Shown here: positions 5,584 to 13,122 of the stretch, one piece after another
How positions within the stretch are numbered: position 1 is the first letter of the stretch
Layout of the letters: every line of letters begins with the position of its first letter
DNA from: CAVDAL01 sp963606965
GTDB lineage: Bacteria > Actinomycetota > Coriobacteriia > Coriobacteriales > QAMH01
Reading direction: 5' to 3'
DNA: 17,400 nt
Assembly (NCBI GenBank): GCA_963606965.1
Contig: CAVDAL010000028.1
Span: 1-17,400 of the forward strand
Notes under the pieces: model-generated
The model's database searches: none
Seen by the model: the letters and a program-made list of their open reading frames with translations, nothing else
What the model was told of the DNA's origin: nothing
Translations under genes and position numbers: made by a program

Positions 5584-6972
5584 TCATTCCCTAGTCGTTG
5601 TCTTTCCTAGCCCTTCAGTTTGTATAGTTCCAGCGGCTGCCAAAGAACCTTCAGCTTCGCGAGTGTCGAAGTCATAGTCTTTACCAGGCAGAATTGCATT
5701 CAAGAAAATGCCAACGATTGAACCAACAGCCAAACCAGAAAGTGAAATTGTAACAGCATCAATTGTAATATTGATTGCTCCAACATCGCTATAGTTAATG
5801 CCGAGTGTCAAAACAAGAATCAAAGCTGCAATCAAAACATTGCGGCTTTTTGTGAAGTCAACCTGATTTTCAATCAAGTTGCGAACACCAACAGCAGAAA
5901 TCATGCCATATAAAACGAGTGAAACTCCACCAATAACACATGATGGCATAGCGCCGATAATTGCTGCAAACTTAGGGCAGAATGAAAGAATAATTGCAAA
6001 GCAGGCAGCAATGCGAATAACGCGTGGGTCAAAAACGCGAGTCAATGCAAGAACGCCCGTATTTTCGCCATAAGTTGTATTTGCAGGAGCTCCGAAAAGT
6101 GAAGCTAAGATTGTTGCCAAGCCATCGCCAAGAAGTGTACGATGCAAGCCTGGGTCTGCAATATAATTTCTTTCGCATGTTGAACTAACAGCAGAAACAT
6201 CGCCGATATGTTCAATCATTGTTGCAAAAGCAATTGGAACAATTGTGATGATTGCTGTAAGTGCCAAGCCTGAATCGAAGTTTGCGCCAAAGATTGAAAA
6301 TACAGTATTATCCCAAGCAACAGGCAAGCCAATCCATGCAGCTGAAGCGATGCTTTCTGTATCAACAAGGCCAAAGCAAGCTGCAACAACATATGAAATT
6401 ACAACGCCCATCAAAATTGGAATAATTTTGATCATTCCTTTACCCCAGATGTTGCAAATAATAATTACAATAATTGCCAAAATAGCAATCCACCAGTTTG
6501 TTTCGCAATTTGCAATTGCGCTTGATGAAAGAATAAGGCCGATGCAGATAACGATTGGGCCAGTAACAACTGGTGGGAAAAATTTCATAACTCTTTTTGC
6601 ACCAAATGCAGCAAAGCATCCAGACAAGATTAAATATAAAATGCCAGAGCATGCAACACCAAGGCAAGCATAAGGCAAAAGCTCAGGCTCCATATTTGGA
6701 GCAATTGCAGCATAACCTGCTAAAAATGCAAATGAAGAACCCAAGAATACTGGAACCTTCATCTTTGTTAAAAAGTGGAACAACAGCGTGCCAATGCCAG
6801 CAAATAAAAGAGTTGCTGAAACAGACAAACCTGTTAAAACTGGAACCAAGATTGTTGCGCCAAACATGGCAAACATATGCTGCAAGCCAAGGATTAATGT
6901 TCTTGGAACACCAAGCTCTTTTGCATCATAAACTGATTTCACAGTTTCTTCTTGCTTCGCTTTTTTTGACAT
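5584..6972 (-). CDS. uraA: Uracil permease (NCS2 family, UraA-like)
   Basis: The 462-residue polytopic protein of the nucleobase-cation symporter-2 family imports uracil with protons. The N-terminal part LGLQHMFAMFGATILVPVLTG is the classic NCS2 entry helix. The key acidic residues of UraA appear as E-H-I-G-D (Glu about 254) and PANTTYGEN (Glu about 303), matching the substrate-contacting glutamates 241 and 290 of E. coli UraA. The longest frame begins at 7089, inside the upstream gene and terminator, and is implausible. GGGAGG lies four bases before ATG 6972, so I start there. The gene lies just downstream of upp, so uptake and phosphoribosylation of uracil are paired, with a strong terminator between them. 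Confidence 0.95.
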   Translation of the reverse strand: MSKKAKQEETVKSVYDAKELGVPRTLILGLQHMFAMFGATILVPVLTGLSVSATLLFAGIGTLLFHFLTKMKVPVFLGSSFAFLAGYAAIAPNMEPELLPYACLGVACSGILYLILSGCFAAFGAKRVMKFFPPVVTGPIVICIGLILSSSAIANCETNWWIAILAIIVIIICNIWGKGMIKIIPILMGVVISYVVAACFGLVDTESIASAAWIGLPVAWDNTVFSIFGANFDSGLALTAIITIVPIAFATMIEHIGDVSAVSSTCERNYIADPGLHRTLLGDGLATILASLFGAPANTTYGENTGVLALTRVFDPRVIRIAACFAIILSFCPKFAAIIGAMPSCVIGGVSLVLYGMISAVGVRNLIENQVDFTKSRNVLIAALILVLTLGINYSDVGAINITIDAVTISLSGLAVGSIVGIFLNAILPGKDYDFDTREAEGSLAAAGTIQTEGLGKTTTRE

Positions 6973-6976
6973 AAAA

Positions 6977-6982
6977 CCTCCC
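6977..6982 (-). promoter_or_regulatory. Shine-Dalgarno that sets the uraA start
   Basis: GGGAGG on the - strand is followed by TTTT and ATG 6972-6970. This rules out the longer frame reaching to 7089. Confidence 0.75.
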
Positions 6983-7004
6983 ATAAATTTTGTGCGACTG
7001 TATT

Positions 7005-7026
7005 TTGGACAGGATCTTCCTTCCAA
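7005..7026 (-). promoter_or_regulatory. Imperfect hairpin in the uraA leader
   Basis: TTGGA/TCCAA encloses AGGA/TCCT with a 3-base loop and one bulged base. It lies immediately after the upp terminator and shares two to five bases with its T tract. It may affect readthrough or RNA processing, or it may be incidental. Confidence 0.3.
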
Positions 7027-7051
7027 AAAAAACGCCCTTGAAAGGGCGTTT
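7022..7051 (-). terminator. Strong terminator between upp and uraA
   Basis: AAACGCCC pairs with GGGCGTTT (7030-7037 with 7044-7051) around a 6-base loop. On the - strand eight bases of almost pure T follow. It begins only about six bases after the upp stop, so most upp transcripts should end before uraA. Confidence 0.92.
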
Positions 7052-7057
7052 AAAAAA

Positions 7058-7741
7058 CTATTTTGTTCCGAAAATGCGGTCGCCCGCATCTCCTAAACCA
7101 GGAACTATATAAGCTGCCTCATTCAAACCTTCATCCAAAGCTGCAACATAAATATCAACATCTGGGTGAGCCTCTTGCATTTTTGCAACACCTTCAGGAG
7201 CAGCAACAAGATTCATCATTACAATATTTTTGCAACCACGAGACTTCAAATTATCAATTGCGTCAACTGCACTGCCACCTGTTGCAAGCATTGGGTCAAC
7301 AACAATAACAAAAGATTCAGGAGACTCTTTTGGAAGCTTGCAATAATATTCGATAGGTTGCTTTGTATCTTCATCGCGATACATTCCAACATGACCAACA
7401 TGTGCAAATGGCATTAATTCATGCAAGCCATCGACCATGCCAAGGCCAGCACGCAAAATTGGAACAATAACAACATGGTCGTCTTTCAAAACTTCAAATT
7501 CATGTTCACAAATTGGAGTTTCAACTGTTGTTTTAACAGTTTCCATATTGCGAGTAATTTCAAAGCCCATCAAACAAGAAATATGCTTTAAAAGCGCTCT
7601 AAATTCTTGGGAAGATGTTTCCTTATTCCTCATGCGAGTAAGCTTGTGTTTGATTAATGGATGATCTAAAACATGAATTTGACTCATGACTTCCCTTTCA
7701 CGCGCGTTAATATCTTCCGGCAGATTATACGTTTTTGACAT
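7058..7741 (-). CDS. upp: Uracil phosphoribosyltransferase
   Basis: The 227-residue cytoplasmic enzyme converts uracil and PRPP to UMP and pyrophosphate in pyrimidine salvage. The PRPP-binding loop is VIVVDPMLATGGSA at about 145-158. The uracil-binding C-terminus is GLGDAGDRIFGT. The substrate-side motif PILRAGLGMVDG lies at about 94-105. Length is close to the usual 208-210 residues, with a slightly longer N-terminus and acidic insertions. An in-frame TTG six bases upstream would add two residues. No Shine-Dalgarno is visible before either start. The promoter-like elements sit so close to ATG 7741 that the message may have no leader. uraA follows after a terminator. Confidence 0.96.
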   Translation of the reverse strand: MSKTYNLPEDINAREREVMSQIHVLDHPLIKHKLTRMRNKETSSQEFRALLKHISCLMGFEITRNMETVKTTVETPICEHEFEVLKDDHVVIVPILRAGLGMVDGLHELMPFAHVGHVGMYRDEDTKQPIEYYCKLPKESPESFVIVVDPMLATGGSAVDAIDNLKSRGCKNIVMMNLVAAPEGVAKMQEAHPDVDIYVAALDEGLNEAAYIVPGLGDAGDRIFGTK

Positions 7742-7746
7742 GAACA

Positions 7747-7775
7747 ATAAAAGTGAAAATTAGCAAGCGTTGCAA
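7747..7775 (-). promoter_or_regulatory. Candidate promoter for a leaderless upp transcript
   Basis: TTGCAA (7775-7770) lies 17 bases ahead of TTTTAT (7752-7747), and only TGTTC separates the latter from ATG 7741. Transcription starting about six bases after the -10 would begin at or next to the A of the start codon. This fits the missing ribosome site. The -10 is a weak match, so this is a hypothesis. Confidence 0.45.
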
Positions 7776-7857
7776 ATCATCTCGCAGGCACACAATGCTT
7801 TTTGCGCGTGCCTATTAAAAAACTCTATATCATATGATTATTGCGAATGAACTTAGG

Positions 7858-7890
7858 GAAAAATAAAAAGTGCCCACAGCGTGGACACTT
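7858..7890 (-). terminator. Terminator of tRNA-Lys
   Basis: On the - strand AAGTGTCCAC (7890-7881) pairs with GTGGGCACTT (7877-7868) around GCT, with one G·U pair. TTTTTATTTTT follows. It starts 12 bases after the CCA end of the tRNA. Confidence 0.9.
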
Positions 7891-7902
7891 ATAAATTGCG
7901 GA

Positions 7903-7978
7903 TGGTGGGCTGTTAGGGAATCGAACCCTAGACCTTGGGATTAAAAGTCCCCTGCTCTACCGACTGAGCTAACAGCCC
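7903..7978 (-). tRNA. tRNA-Lys (anticodon UUU), CCA encoded
   Basis: The 76-nt cloverleaf has the acceptor stem GGGCTGT/ACAGCCC, the D arm GCTC-AGTCGGTA-GAGC, the anticodon loop CTTTTAA with TTT at 7945-7943, the T arm TAGGG-TTCGATT-CCCTA, then A and an encoded CCA at 7905-7903. The top pair of the anticodon stem (27-43) is a G-A mismatch. The other four pairs are Watson-Crick. It has its own promoter and terminator and is not joined to clpX by any obvious shared structure. Confidence 0.97.
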
Positions 7979-7997
7979 TAAAATCACAGCGCTCGTT

Positions 7998-8026
7998 ATT
8001 CTAACAGAAAATATGCCAAAGGTCAT
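7998..8026 (-). promoter_or_regulatory. Promoter of tRNA-Lys
   Basis: ATGACC (8026-8021) is a -35-like box 17 bases upstream of TAGAAT (8003-7998), a near-consensus -10. Transcription would start about a dozen bases before the mature tRNA 5' end at 7978. Confidence 0.6.
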
Positions 8027-8099
8027 TATGTATTTCGGCGGGTTTATGAATGGCAATAATAAATGGCAAACGTAACGCTTAAGTGCGAAAACAAAAGCT

Positions 8100-9617
8100 T
8101 TAAGCGCTGAGCGCTGGCGTTGCACCACCTTCTGGAAGAACATGGCCTTCACGCAAGCCAATAATTGGTGCGCCCTGTTCGCGGATGTAGTCGCCAGTAA
8201 TTGTGACCTTGCCAATCATCTTGTCTTTTGGAACTTCATACATAATATTAAGCATGAACTTTTCAATAATTGCACGCAAAGCCCTAGCGCCAGTTTCTTC
8301 CTTTAAAGCACGCTGAGCAATTTCACGCAAAGCAGAGTCATCAAATTCAAGTTCAACATCATCAAAAGCAAGCAAAGCTTTATATTGCTTTGTCAAAGCA
8401 TTTTGTGGAACAGTCAAAATGTCATAAAGCATGTCTTCTGTCAAAGCATTCATTGTGCAAATAATTGGAAGACGACCAATAAATTCTGGAATAAGACCAT
8501 ATTGCTTCAAATCTTCTGTTGTAACATGCGTCATTATGTCGCGGTCATCAGAATAATTTTCCTTCAAAGCAGAGCTAAAACCAATGCCTGCGCTCTTGTT
8601 AAGACGCTTAACAATGATGTCGTCAAGCTGCGGGAATGCACCACCACAGATGAACAAAATATTTGTTGTATCAATTAATGTTGTCTGTGAAAATGGAGTC
8701 TTCATGCCGCCTTGCATCGGGACTTCAATTTTTGTTCCTTCTAAAAGCTTCAAAAGACCCTGTTGTACACTTTCACCGCCAATATCGCGCCCGCCAGAAT
8801 TGCCTTCTGTCTGCGACTTTTTAGCAATCTTATCAATTTCATCAATATAAACAATGCCATGTTCAGCGCGGTCGATGTCACCATCTGCTGCAGCAACAAG
8901 CTTTGTGATTATGCTTTCAATATCGTCGCCAACATAGCCAGCCTGTGTCAAAGTTGTTGCATCGCTAATTGCCAGCGGCACATCAAGCAGCTTTGCAAGC
9001 GTTTTAATCAAATAAGTTTTACCAGTACCAGTAGGGCCAAGCATCAAAATGTTTGACTTTTCAATTTCAACATCTGATGAAGGTGCAGCTTGTGCGCGCT
9101 TGTAATGGTTATATGTTGAAACAGCAACAATCTTTTTTGCTAAATCTTGGCCAACAACATGCTTATCAAGCATTGCTTTAAGTTCATGCGGCAAAGGCAC
9201 AGGCTTCATTACAGGAACATTTGGGTCACGTGGCTTGCGCGGTTCAACATTGCCAAAAGGACTAGCGCCCATAAAGCCAATATTGCCAAATGGAGTCGAA
9301 ATGAAAGTACCACCTTTGTGGCTGCCTTCAGGGTCTCCTGTATCTTTATCTACTGCTTCACCAACAACTTCTTCCACGCCATCTTCATTTTTGTCACTGT
9401 TTGAAGGGGCACTTTGTTTAATATTGTTGTTGTTAGGATTTTGCATATTTGGGAACATGCCTTCAAGCATATTTGCCATCTGACTTACTTCTTTTTCCAA
9501 GCATTCAGGGCAGATTGCCATATTCGGTGGAACAGTAACAAGAGATCCAGCCTCATCAGCAGTCCTGCCACATATTGTACAGCGCTGATTTGAGTTATTC
9601 GTTGTGTCTTCTGACAT
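8100..9617 (-). CDS. clpX: ATP-dependent Clp protease unfoldase subunit ClpX, long-linker form
   Basis: The 505-residue AAA+ unfoldase feeds substrates to ClpP. It has an N-terminal zinc-binding domain (Cys 13, 16, 36 and 39), Walker A GPTGTGKT (194-201), pore loop 1 GYVG (227-230), Walker B IVYIDEID (255-262), the ClpP-docking tripeptide IGF (345-347), the GRLP segment, and sensor 2 GARALR (443-448). Typical ClpX is about 420 residues. The excess is an Asn/Glu/Gly-rich linker at about 57-135 between the zinc domain and the AAA+ core. The second pore loop reads GGMKTPFS (303-310) where E. coli ClpX has GGRKHP, so the RKH motif is altered. The start is ATG 9617, with a moderate AAAGG site about nine bases upstream. 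No clpP lies in the window. Confidence 0.96.
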   Translation of the reverse strand: MSEDTTNNSNQRCTICGRTADEAGSLVTVPPNMAICPECLEKEVSQMANMLEGMFPNMQNPNNNNIKQSAPSNSDKNEDGVEEVVGEAVDKDTGDPEGSHKGGTFISTPFGNIGFMGASPFGNVEPRKPRDPNVPVMKPVPLPHELKAMLDKHVVGQDLAKKIVAVSTYNHYKRAQAAPSSDVEIEKSNILMLGPTGTGKTYLIKTLAKLLDVPLAISDATTLTQAGYVGDDIESIITKLVAAADGDIDRAEHGIVYIDEIDKIAKKSQTEGNSGGRDIGGESVQQGLLKLLEGTKIEVPMQGGMKTPFSQTTLIDTTNILFICGGAFPQLDDIIVKRLNKSAGIGFSSALKENYSDDRDIMTHVTTEDLKQYGLIPEFIGRLPIICTMNALTEDMLYDILTVPQNALTKQYKALLAFDDVELEFDDSALREIAQRALKEETGARALRAIIEKFMLNIMYEVPKDKMIGKVTITGDYIREQGAPIIGLREGHVLPEGGATPALSA

Positions 9618-9642
9618 CTTCTTTGCCTTTCTGAATTAACAT

Positions 9643-9668
9643 ACAGGCCACGCTCATGCGCAGCCTGT
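9643..9668 (-). promoter_or_regulatory. 11-bp tetraloop hairpin in the clpX leader region
   Basis: In - strand RNA, ACAGGC plus five more bases pair with the 3' arm ending in GCCTGT, giving 11 pairs (two G·U) closed by AUGA. It ends about 25 bases before the clpX start codon, and AUGUUAAUUC follows, not a T tract. It therefore looks like a 5'-UTR element, not a terminator. Confidence 0.5.
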
Positions 9669-9699
9669 TCATCATCCCTTATTTAGCGTGTCTTGCAAA

Positions 9700-9723
9700 T
9701 GGTAAGTTTTCGAACTGTTACCA
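9700..9723 (-). terminator. Possible terminator hairpin after the LCP gene
   Basis: TGGTAA (9700-9705) pairs with TTACCA (9718-9723). Inside it, GTT-TTCG-AAC forms a short inner stem next to a two-base bulge. It lies 10 bases beyond the LCP stop, but only TTT follows on the - strand. Termination may be inefficient, leaving readthrough into clpX possible. Confidence 0.35.
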
Positions 9724-9733
9724 AGAAGAAACT

Positions 9734-11197
9734 CTATCCTTGAAAGTCTCCATATAATTCAGTGTAATTGCAATAGGCATACGTTTCACCATCAATACAA
9801 TGAGAAGTATTATTATTGCCATTATTTTCAGTATCAAAATTCGCGCAACCTTTTGTAATCTTCTTGCCGCTTGTGAAATTTTCTTTCATGACTTGGAAGA
9901 CATCATCATATAAAGCCGCAAACCATTCGCCATTTACAGTGTCTCCTGCTTCAGGAAGCTGAGCTGCATCAATGCTATTTACATCCATGCCCTTCATTGC
10001 AGATGCAACAGAAACAAGCTTGCTAACATCCATATTTGTTTCAACACATTCTGAAAGACCAGAAATTAATGATGGATATTCAGTCACATTCTTTGACAAA
10101 ATTTCTTTTGCAATTGCTTTGATTAAGTTGCGCTGATTTAACGTGCGCTGGTAGTCGCCCATAGCATATGCGCCTTGATCAGGCGGATTACCATGACGGC
10201 AACGTGCTAATACAAGTGCTTCTTTACCATTAATCTTTACAGCATCACCTGCTGGAACACTAACGCCTCTGTAATATGTTCCTTCAGGAACTTCAACAGT
10301 GACACCGCCAAGCTTGTCAACAAGGTCTTTAAAGCCACTGAAATAAATAAATGCATAATAGCTAATTTTGATATCAAACAAGTTATTAACAATGCTTATG
10401 ACTTGGTCATATCCGCCATATTCAATTGCAGAATTTATCTTGCAATATCCATGGCCTTCAATATTTACACGCAAATCACGAGGAACAGACATCAAAGAAA
10501 CCTTTTGATTGGCTTCATCAACACGAGCTACCATAATTGAATCGGTACGGTTATCTTGCTTTGAATCTGCTCTTGAGTCTCCACCAAGGAGCAAAATGTA
10601 ATAAGGCTCTGATGCATTTTCTTCAACAACATTTGTGATGTCTTGATCACTCTTAAGATTACCAACAATATTTGAATACCAATATGCAAAAGCAGCAGCG
10701 GCAGCCAAAATCAAAACAGCCAAAACAATCAAAACAATCTTTAAGGCTTTATGCTTGCCTTTGCGCTTTCTTCCACTATATCTATTGCTAGCAGCATCGC
10801 GTGAATATTCACTTGCAGCACCCGATACAGCAGAATGATTGCCCGAAATTGCAGAATGCTTCGAAGTGTGCGAATGAGAACCCGTGCCTTCACGATGACT
10901 ATAATTGTAAGATTCTTGTTCAGCTGCTACCCGCTTGTTGCGTGAAGACTGTGCAGCTGAATGAGAAGCACTGCGATGTTCATGTGAATGCGAATACGAA
11001 TGAGCAGAATGCGAGCCGTCTTCCAAGCTGACTGTTGCTTTTCTTGAACCTCGGCGCGAATTGCGTTGCCCATTGTTATCAGAAGCATGAGCATGTTTAC
11101 GTTCAAGCTCTTCTTCATAAAAATGTGTCTGGTTGACGCCCTCTAAATTAAAACCGCCATCACGATTGCGCCCAGAATTGTTCTTATATCTAGCCAT
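9734..11197 (-). CDS. LytR-CpsA-Psr (LCP) family cell-wall glycopolymer ligase with His-rich cytoplasmic tail
   Basis: The 487-residue protein is single-pass. Residues 1-149 are a polar cytoplasmic tail rich in His, Ser, Arg and Asn, with 15 His, most of them in Ser-His runs at 62-122. KRKGKHK precedes one transmembrane helix at about 151-173. The LCP domain follows outside the membrane, with GGDSRAD (205-211), NRTDS (216-220), SVPRD (237-241), ARCRH (331-335) and Arg 351 in the YQR motif. These are the Asp/Arg residues that hold the polyprenyl pyrophosphate and metal in this family. LCP enzymes attach teichoic acid-like or other polymers to peptidoglycan. A Cys-containing, Asn-rich C-terminus follows. 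ATG 11197 is preceded by GAGGGG. It stands between the ABC-F gene and clpX without obvious operon links. Confidence 0.93.
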   Translation of the reverse strand: MARYKNNSGRNRDGGFNLEGVNQTHFYEEELERKHAHASDNNGQRNSRRGSRKATVSLEDGSHSAHSYSHSHEHRSASHSAAQSSRNKRVAAEQESYNYSHREGTGSHSHTSKHSAISGNHSAVSGAASEYSRDAASNRYSGRKRKGKHKALKIVLIVLAVLILAAAAAFAYWYSNIVGNLKSDQDITNVVEENASEPYYILLLGGDSRADSKQDNRTDSIMVARVDEANQKVSLMSVPRDLRVNIEGHGYCKINSAIEYGGYDQVISIVNNLFDIKISYYAFIYFSGFKDLVDKLGGVTVEVPEGTYYRGVSVPAGDAVKINGKEALVLARCRHGNPPDQGAYAMGDYQRTLNQRNLIKAIAKEILSKNVTEYPSLISGLSECVETNMDVSKLVSVASAMKGMDVNSIDAAQLPEAGDTVNGEWFAALYDDVFQVMKENFTSGKKITKGCANFDTENNGNNNTSHCIDGETYAYCNYTELYGDFQG

Positions 11198-11279
11198 AGC
11201 CCCTCAACAGAGTAAACTAACAATAATCGGTCGACAGAATACTCGTTAATTTTGAAGATTTTGTGTACTGCAAGACGCG

Positions 11280-11296
11280 AGTCCTACCACAGGACT
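11280..11296. terminator. Small hairpin just after the ABC-F gene
   Basis: AGTCCT pairs perfectly with AGGACT around ACCAC. It lies four bases beyond the ABC-F stop on the - strand, but no T tract follows on that strand (CGCGTC does), while TATTTAT follows on the + strand. Its role as a terminator for the - strand operon is uncertain. Confidence 0.3.
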
Positions 11297-11299
11297 TAT

Positions 11300-13120
11300 T
11301 TATAAGCTTGAAAGAAAGTCTTCAAGCTCAAACCATGCATCTTCATGCTCACATAATTCACGTTTATATTCGTCTATTTTTGCTTGTTGTTTGCCCAATG
11401 CTTCATAATCTGTGCCATCAATTTCTAAAAGCTCAGCTTTTGCTTTTTCAATCTTTGAACGAAGCGTTGACATTTTACGCTCAACAGAAGAGCGTTTCTT
11501 TTTCGCTTCTCTTATTTCTTTTTGCGAAATTCCATTTTCAGATTTAGAATTTTGCGCTTCGCTGCCAGAAGCAAACAGTCCATTTTTATTACTATTGTTT
11601 TGGGCGCTATCTTTAGAGCTAAAGACAAGTTCAAGATATTGGTCTACGCCGCGCGGCATGTGGATAATCTCGCCATCTATAAGCGCATATTGGTTGTCGC
11701 TTACGCGTTCCACAAGATAGCGGTCGTGGCTTACAAGCAACATTGTGCCTGGCCATGAATCAAGTATGCTTTCAACCTGAGCAAGCATGTCTGTATCAAG
11801 GTCATTGCCAGGTTCGTCCAGAATTAAAACATTCGGGCGATCAAGCAAAATGAGCATCAACTGCAATCGTCTGCGCTGCCCACCTGACAAATTCTTAACT
11901 TGGCAATTTAGCTGGTCAGCGCTAAATCCAAGCTCTTGCAAAAGCTGCGATGGCGTGACTTCTCTGCCATCAACAAGTCTATATCGCGTTTTATTCTTTG
12001 TTATAAGCTCACGAACAAAATCATCTTCAAAGCCATTTAATTCTTTTAAGTCTTGGCTCAAGATTGCAAATTTTACAGTCTCGCCAATTTCAACACGTCC
12101 GCCACTTGGAGCAAGTTCACCTGTCAACAGCTGCAAAAGTGTGCTCTTACCAGCCCCATTAGCACCAAGAATTGCGATGCGCTCACCTGCACCAATATTC
12201 CATTCAAGCGGCTTTATGACTTGCTTGCCGCCGCGTGAAACACGAGCATTGCGCACATGAATAACTTTCTTGCCAAGACGAGTTATCTCGCTCCTGTGCA
12301 AAGTTATTCCTTCGCGCAATTCAGGAACATCAGCAATCAGTTCTTTTGCTGCATCAACTCTGAACTTTGGTTTTGTACCGCGCGCCTTTGGGCCTCTTGC
12401 AAGCCAGGCAAGTTCTCTGCGTAAAGCATTATTGTGCTTTGTTATTGCAACTTGCGCCTGACGGTCACGCTCAACTCGTTTTTGAATATAAGCGCTATAT
12501 CCGCCTTCAAACGGAGTGACAATGCCATCGTGAACTTCCCACATGTCAAGGCAGACTTCATCCAAAAACCACCTGTCATGTGTCACAACAAGCAAGGCGC
12601 CGCTATTAGCATTCCAGCGGTTTTTAAGATGATTAGCTAGCCAATAAATTGCTGGCATATCCAAATGGTTTGTTGGCTCATCAAGCATCAAAACATCCCA
12701 GTCGCCAATCAAAACGCGAGCCAAATCTACACGCCTGCGCTGCCCGCCTGAAAGTGTCTTAATTTCTGCTTCCATATTTATGTCGCCCAAAAGTGCGCTC
12801 ATGACTTCGCGAATTTTTGAACTAGAAGCCCATTCATATTCTGGACGGTCACCCACAACAGCACTTTTAACGCTGCTTTCATCATCCAAATGGTCGCGCT
12901 GTTCAAGCATACCAACACGCACGCCACTTGTGCGAATAACGCGCCCAGCATCTGGCTCATAAACGCCTGCCAACAAAGAAAGCAAGCTCGATTTGCCATC
13001 GCCATTCCTGCCAACAATGCCTATTCTTTCGCCACTGTTAACTCCAAGAGTTAATGACTCAAAGATAAGCGCTGTCGGGAATTCAAGCTTTACATTTTCA
13101 CATCCAAGAAGAAAAGCCAT
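11300..13120 (-). CDS. ABC-F family ATPase, Uup-like
   Basis: The 606-residue soluble protein has two ATPase domains and no membrane segment. Domain 1 has Walker A GRNGDGKSS (about 37-45), signature LSGGQRRR (about 123-130) and Walker B LMLDEPTNHLD. Domain 2 has GANGAGKST (about 319-327), LSGGQRRR (about 411-418) and LILDEPGNDLD. The linker carries LAWLARGPKARGTK, the Trp/Arg signature of the Uup group. A coiled-coil C-terminal domain (about 533-600) also matches Uup. ABC-F proteins act on ribosomes, and Uup is linked to ribosome assembly and DNA repair. An antibiotic-resistance role is possible but not shown. RND stop TAG and a GTG overlap by one base. ATG 13120 follows two bases later and is my chosen start, so the two genes are translationally linked. 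Confidence 0.9.
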   Translation of the reverse strand: MAFLLGCENVKLEFPTALIFESLTLGVNSGERIGIVGRNGDGKSSLLSLLAGVYEPDAGRVIRTSGVRVGMLEQRDHLDDESSVKSAVVGDRPEYEWASSSKIREVMSALLGDINMEAEIKTLSGGQRRRVDLARVLIGDWDVLMLDEPTNHLDMPAIYWLANHLKNRWNANSGALLVVTHDRWFLDEVCLDMWEVHDGIVTPFEGGYSAYIQKRVERDRQAQVAITKHNNALRRELAWLARGPKARGTKPKFRVDAAKELIADVPELREGITLHRSEITRLGKKVIHVRNARVSRGGKQVIKPLEWNIGAGERIAILGANGAGKSTLLQLLTGELAPSGGRVEIGETVKFAILSQDLKELNGFEDDFVRELITKNKTRYRLVDGREVTPSQLLQELGFSADQLNCQVKNLSGGQRRRLQLMLILLDRPNVLILDEPGNDLDTDMLAQVESILDSWPGTMLLVSHDRYLVERVSDNQYALIDGEIIHMPRGVDQYLELVFSSKDSAQNNSNKNGLFASGSEAQNSKSENGISQKEIREAKKKRSSVERKMSTLRSKIEKAKAELLEIDGTDYEALGKQQAKIDEYKRELCEHEDAWFELEDFLSSL

Positions 13121-13122
13121 CA

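Noticed and set aside
6973..7089. N-terminal extension of the uracil permease
   Set aside because: It would translate the upp terminator region and overlap the end of upp. A proper GGGAGG sits just before ATG 6972.
7785..7812. Inverted repeat AGGCAC/GTGCCT between tRNA-Lys and upp
   Set aside because: It forms about nine pairs with wobbles in - strand RNA but lies upstream of the upp promoter candidate and beyond the tRNA terminator. No T tract follows on the - strand, so no function was assigned.
8027..8110. CGCTTAA/TTAAGCG pairing after the clpX stop as a terminator
   Set aside because: The loop is 17 bases, the stem is AT-rich, and no T tract follows. I could not identify a clear clpX terminator.
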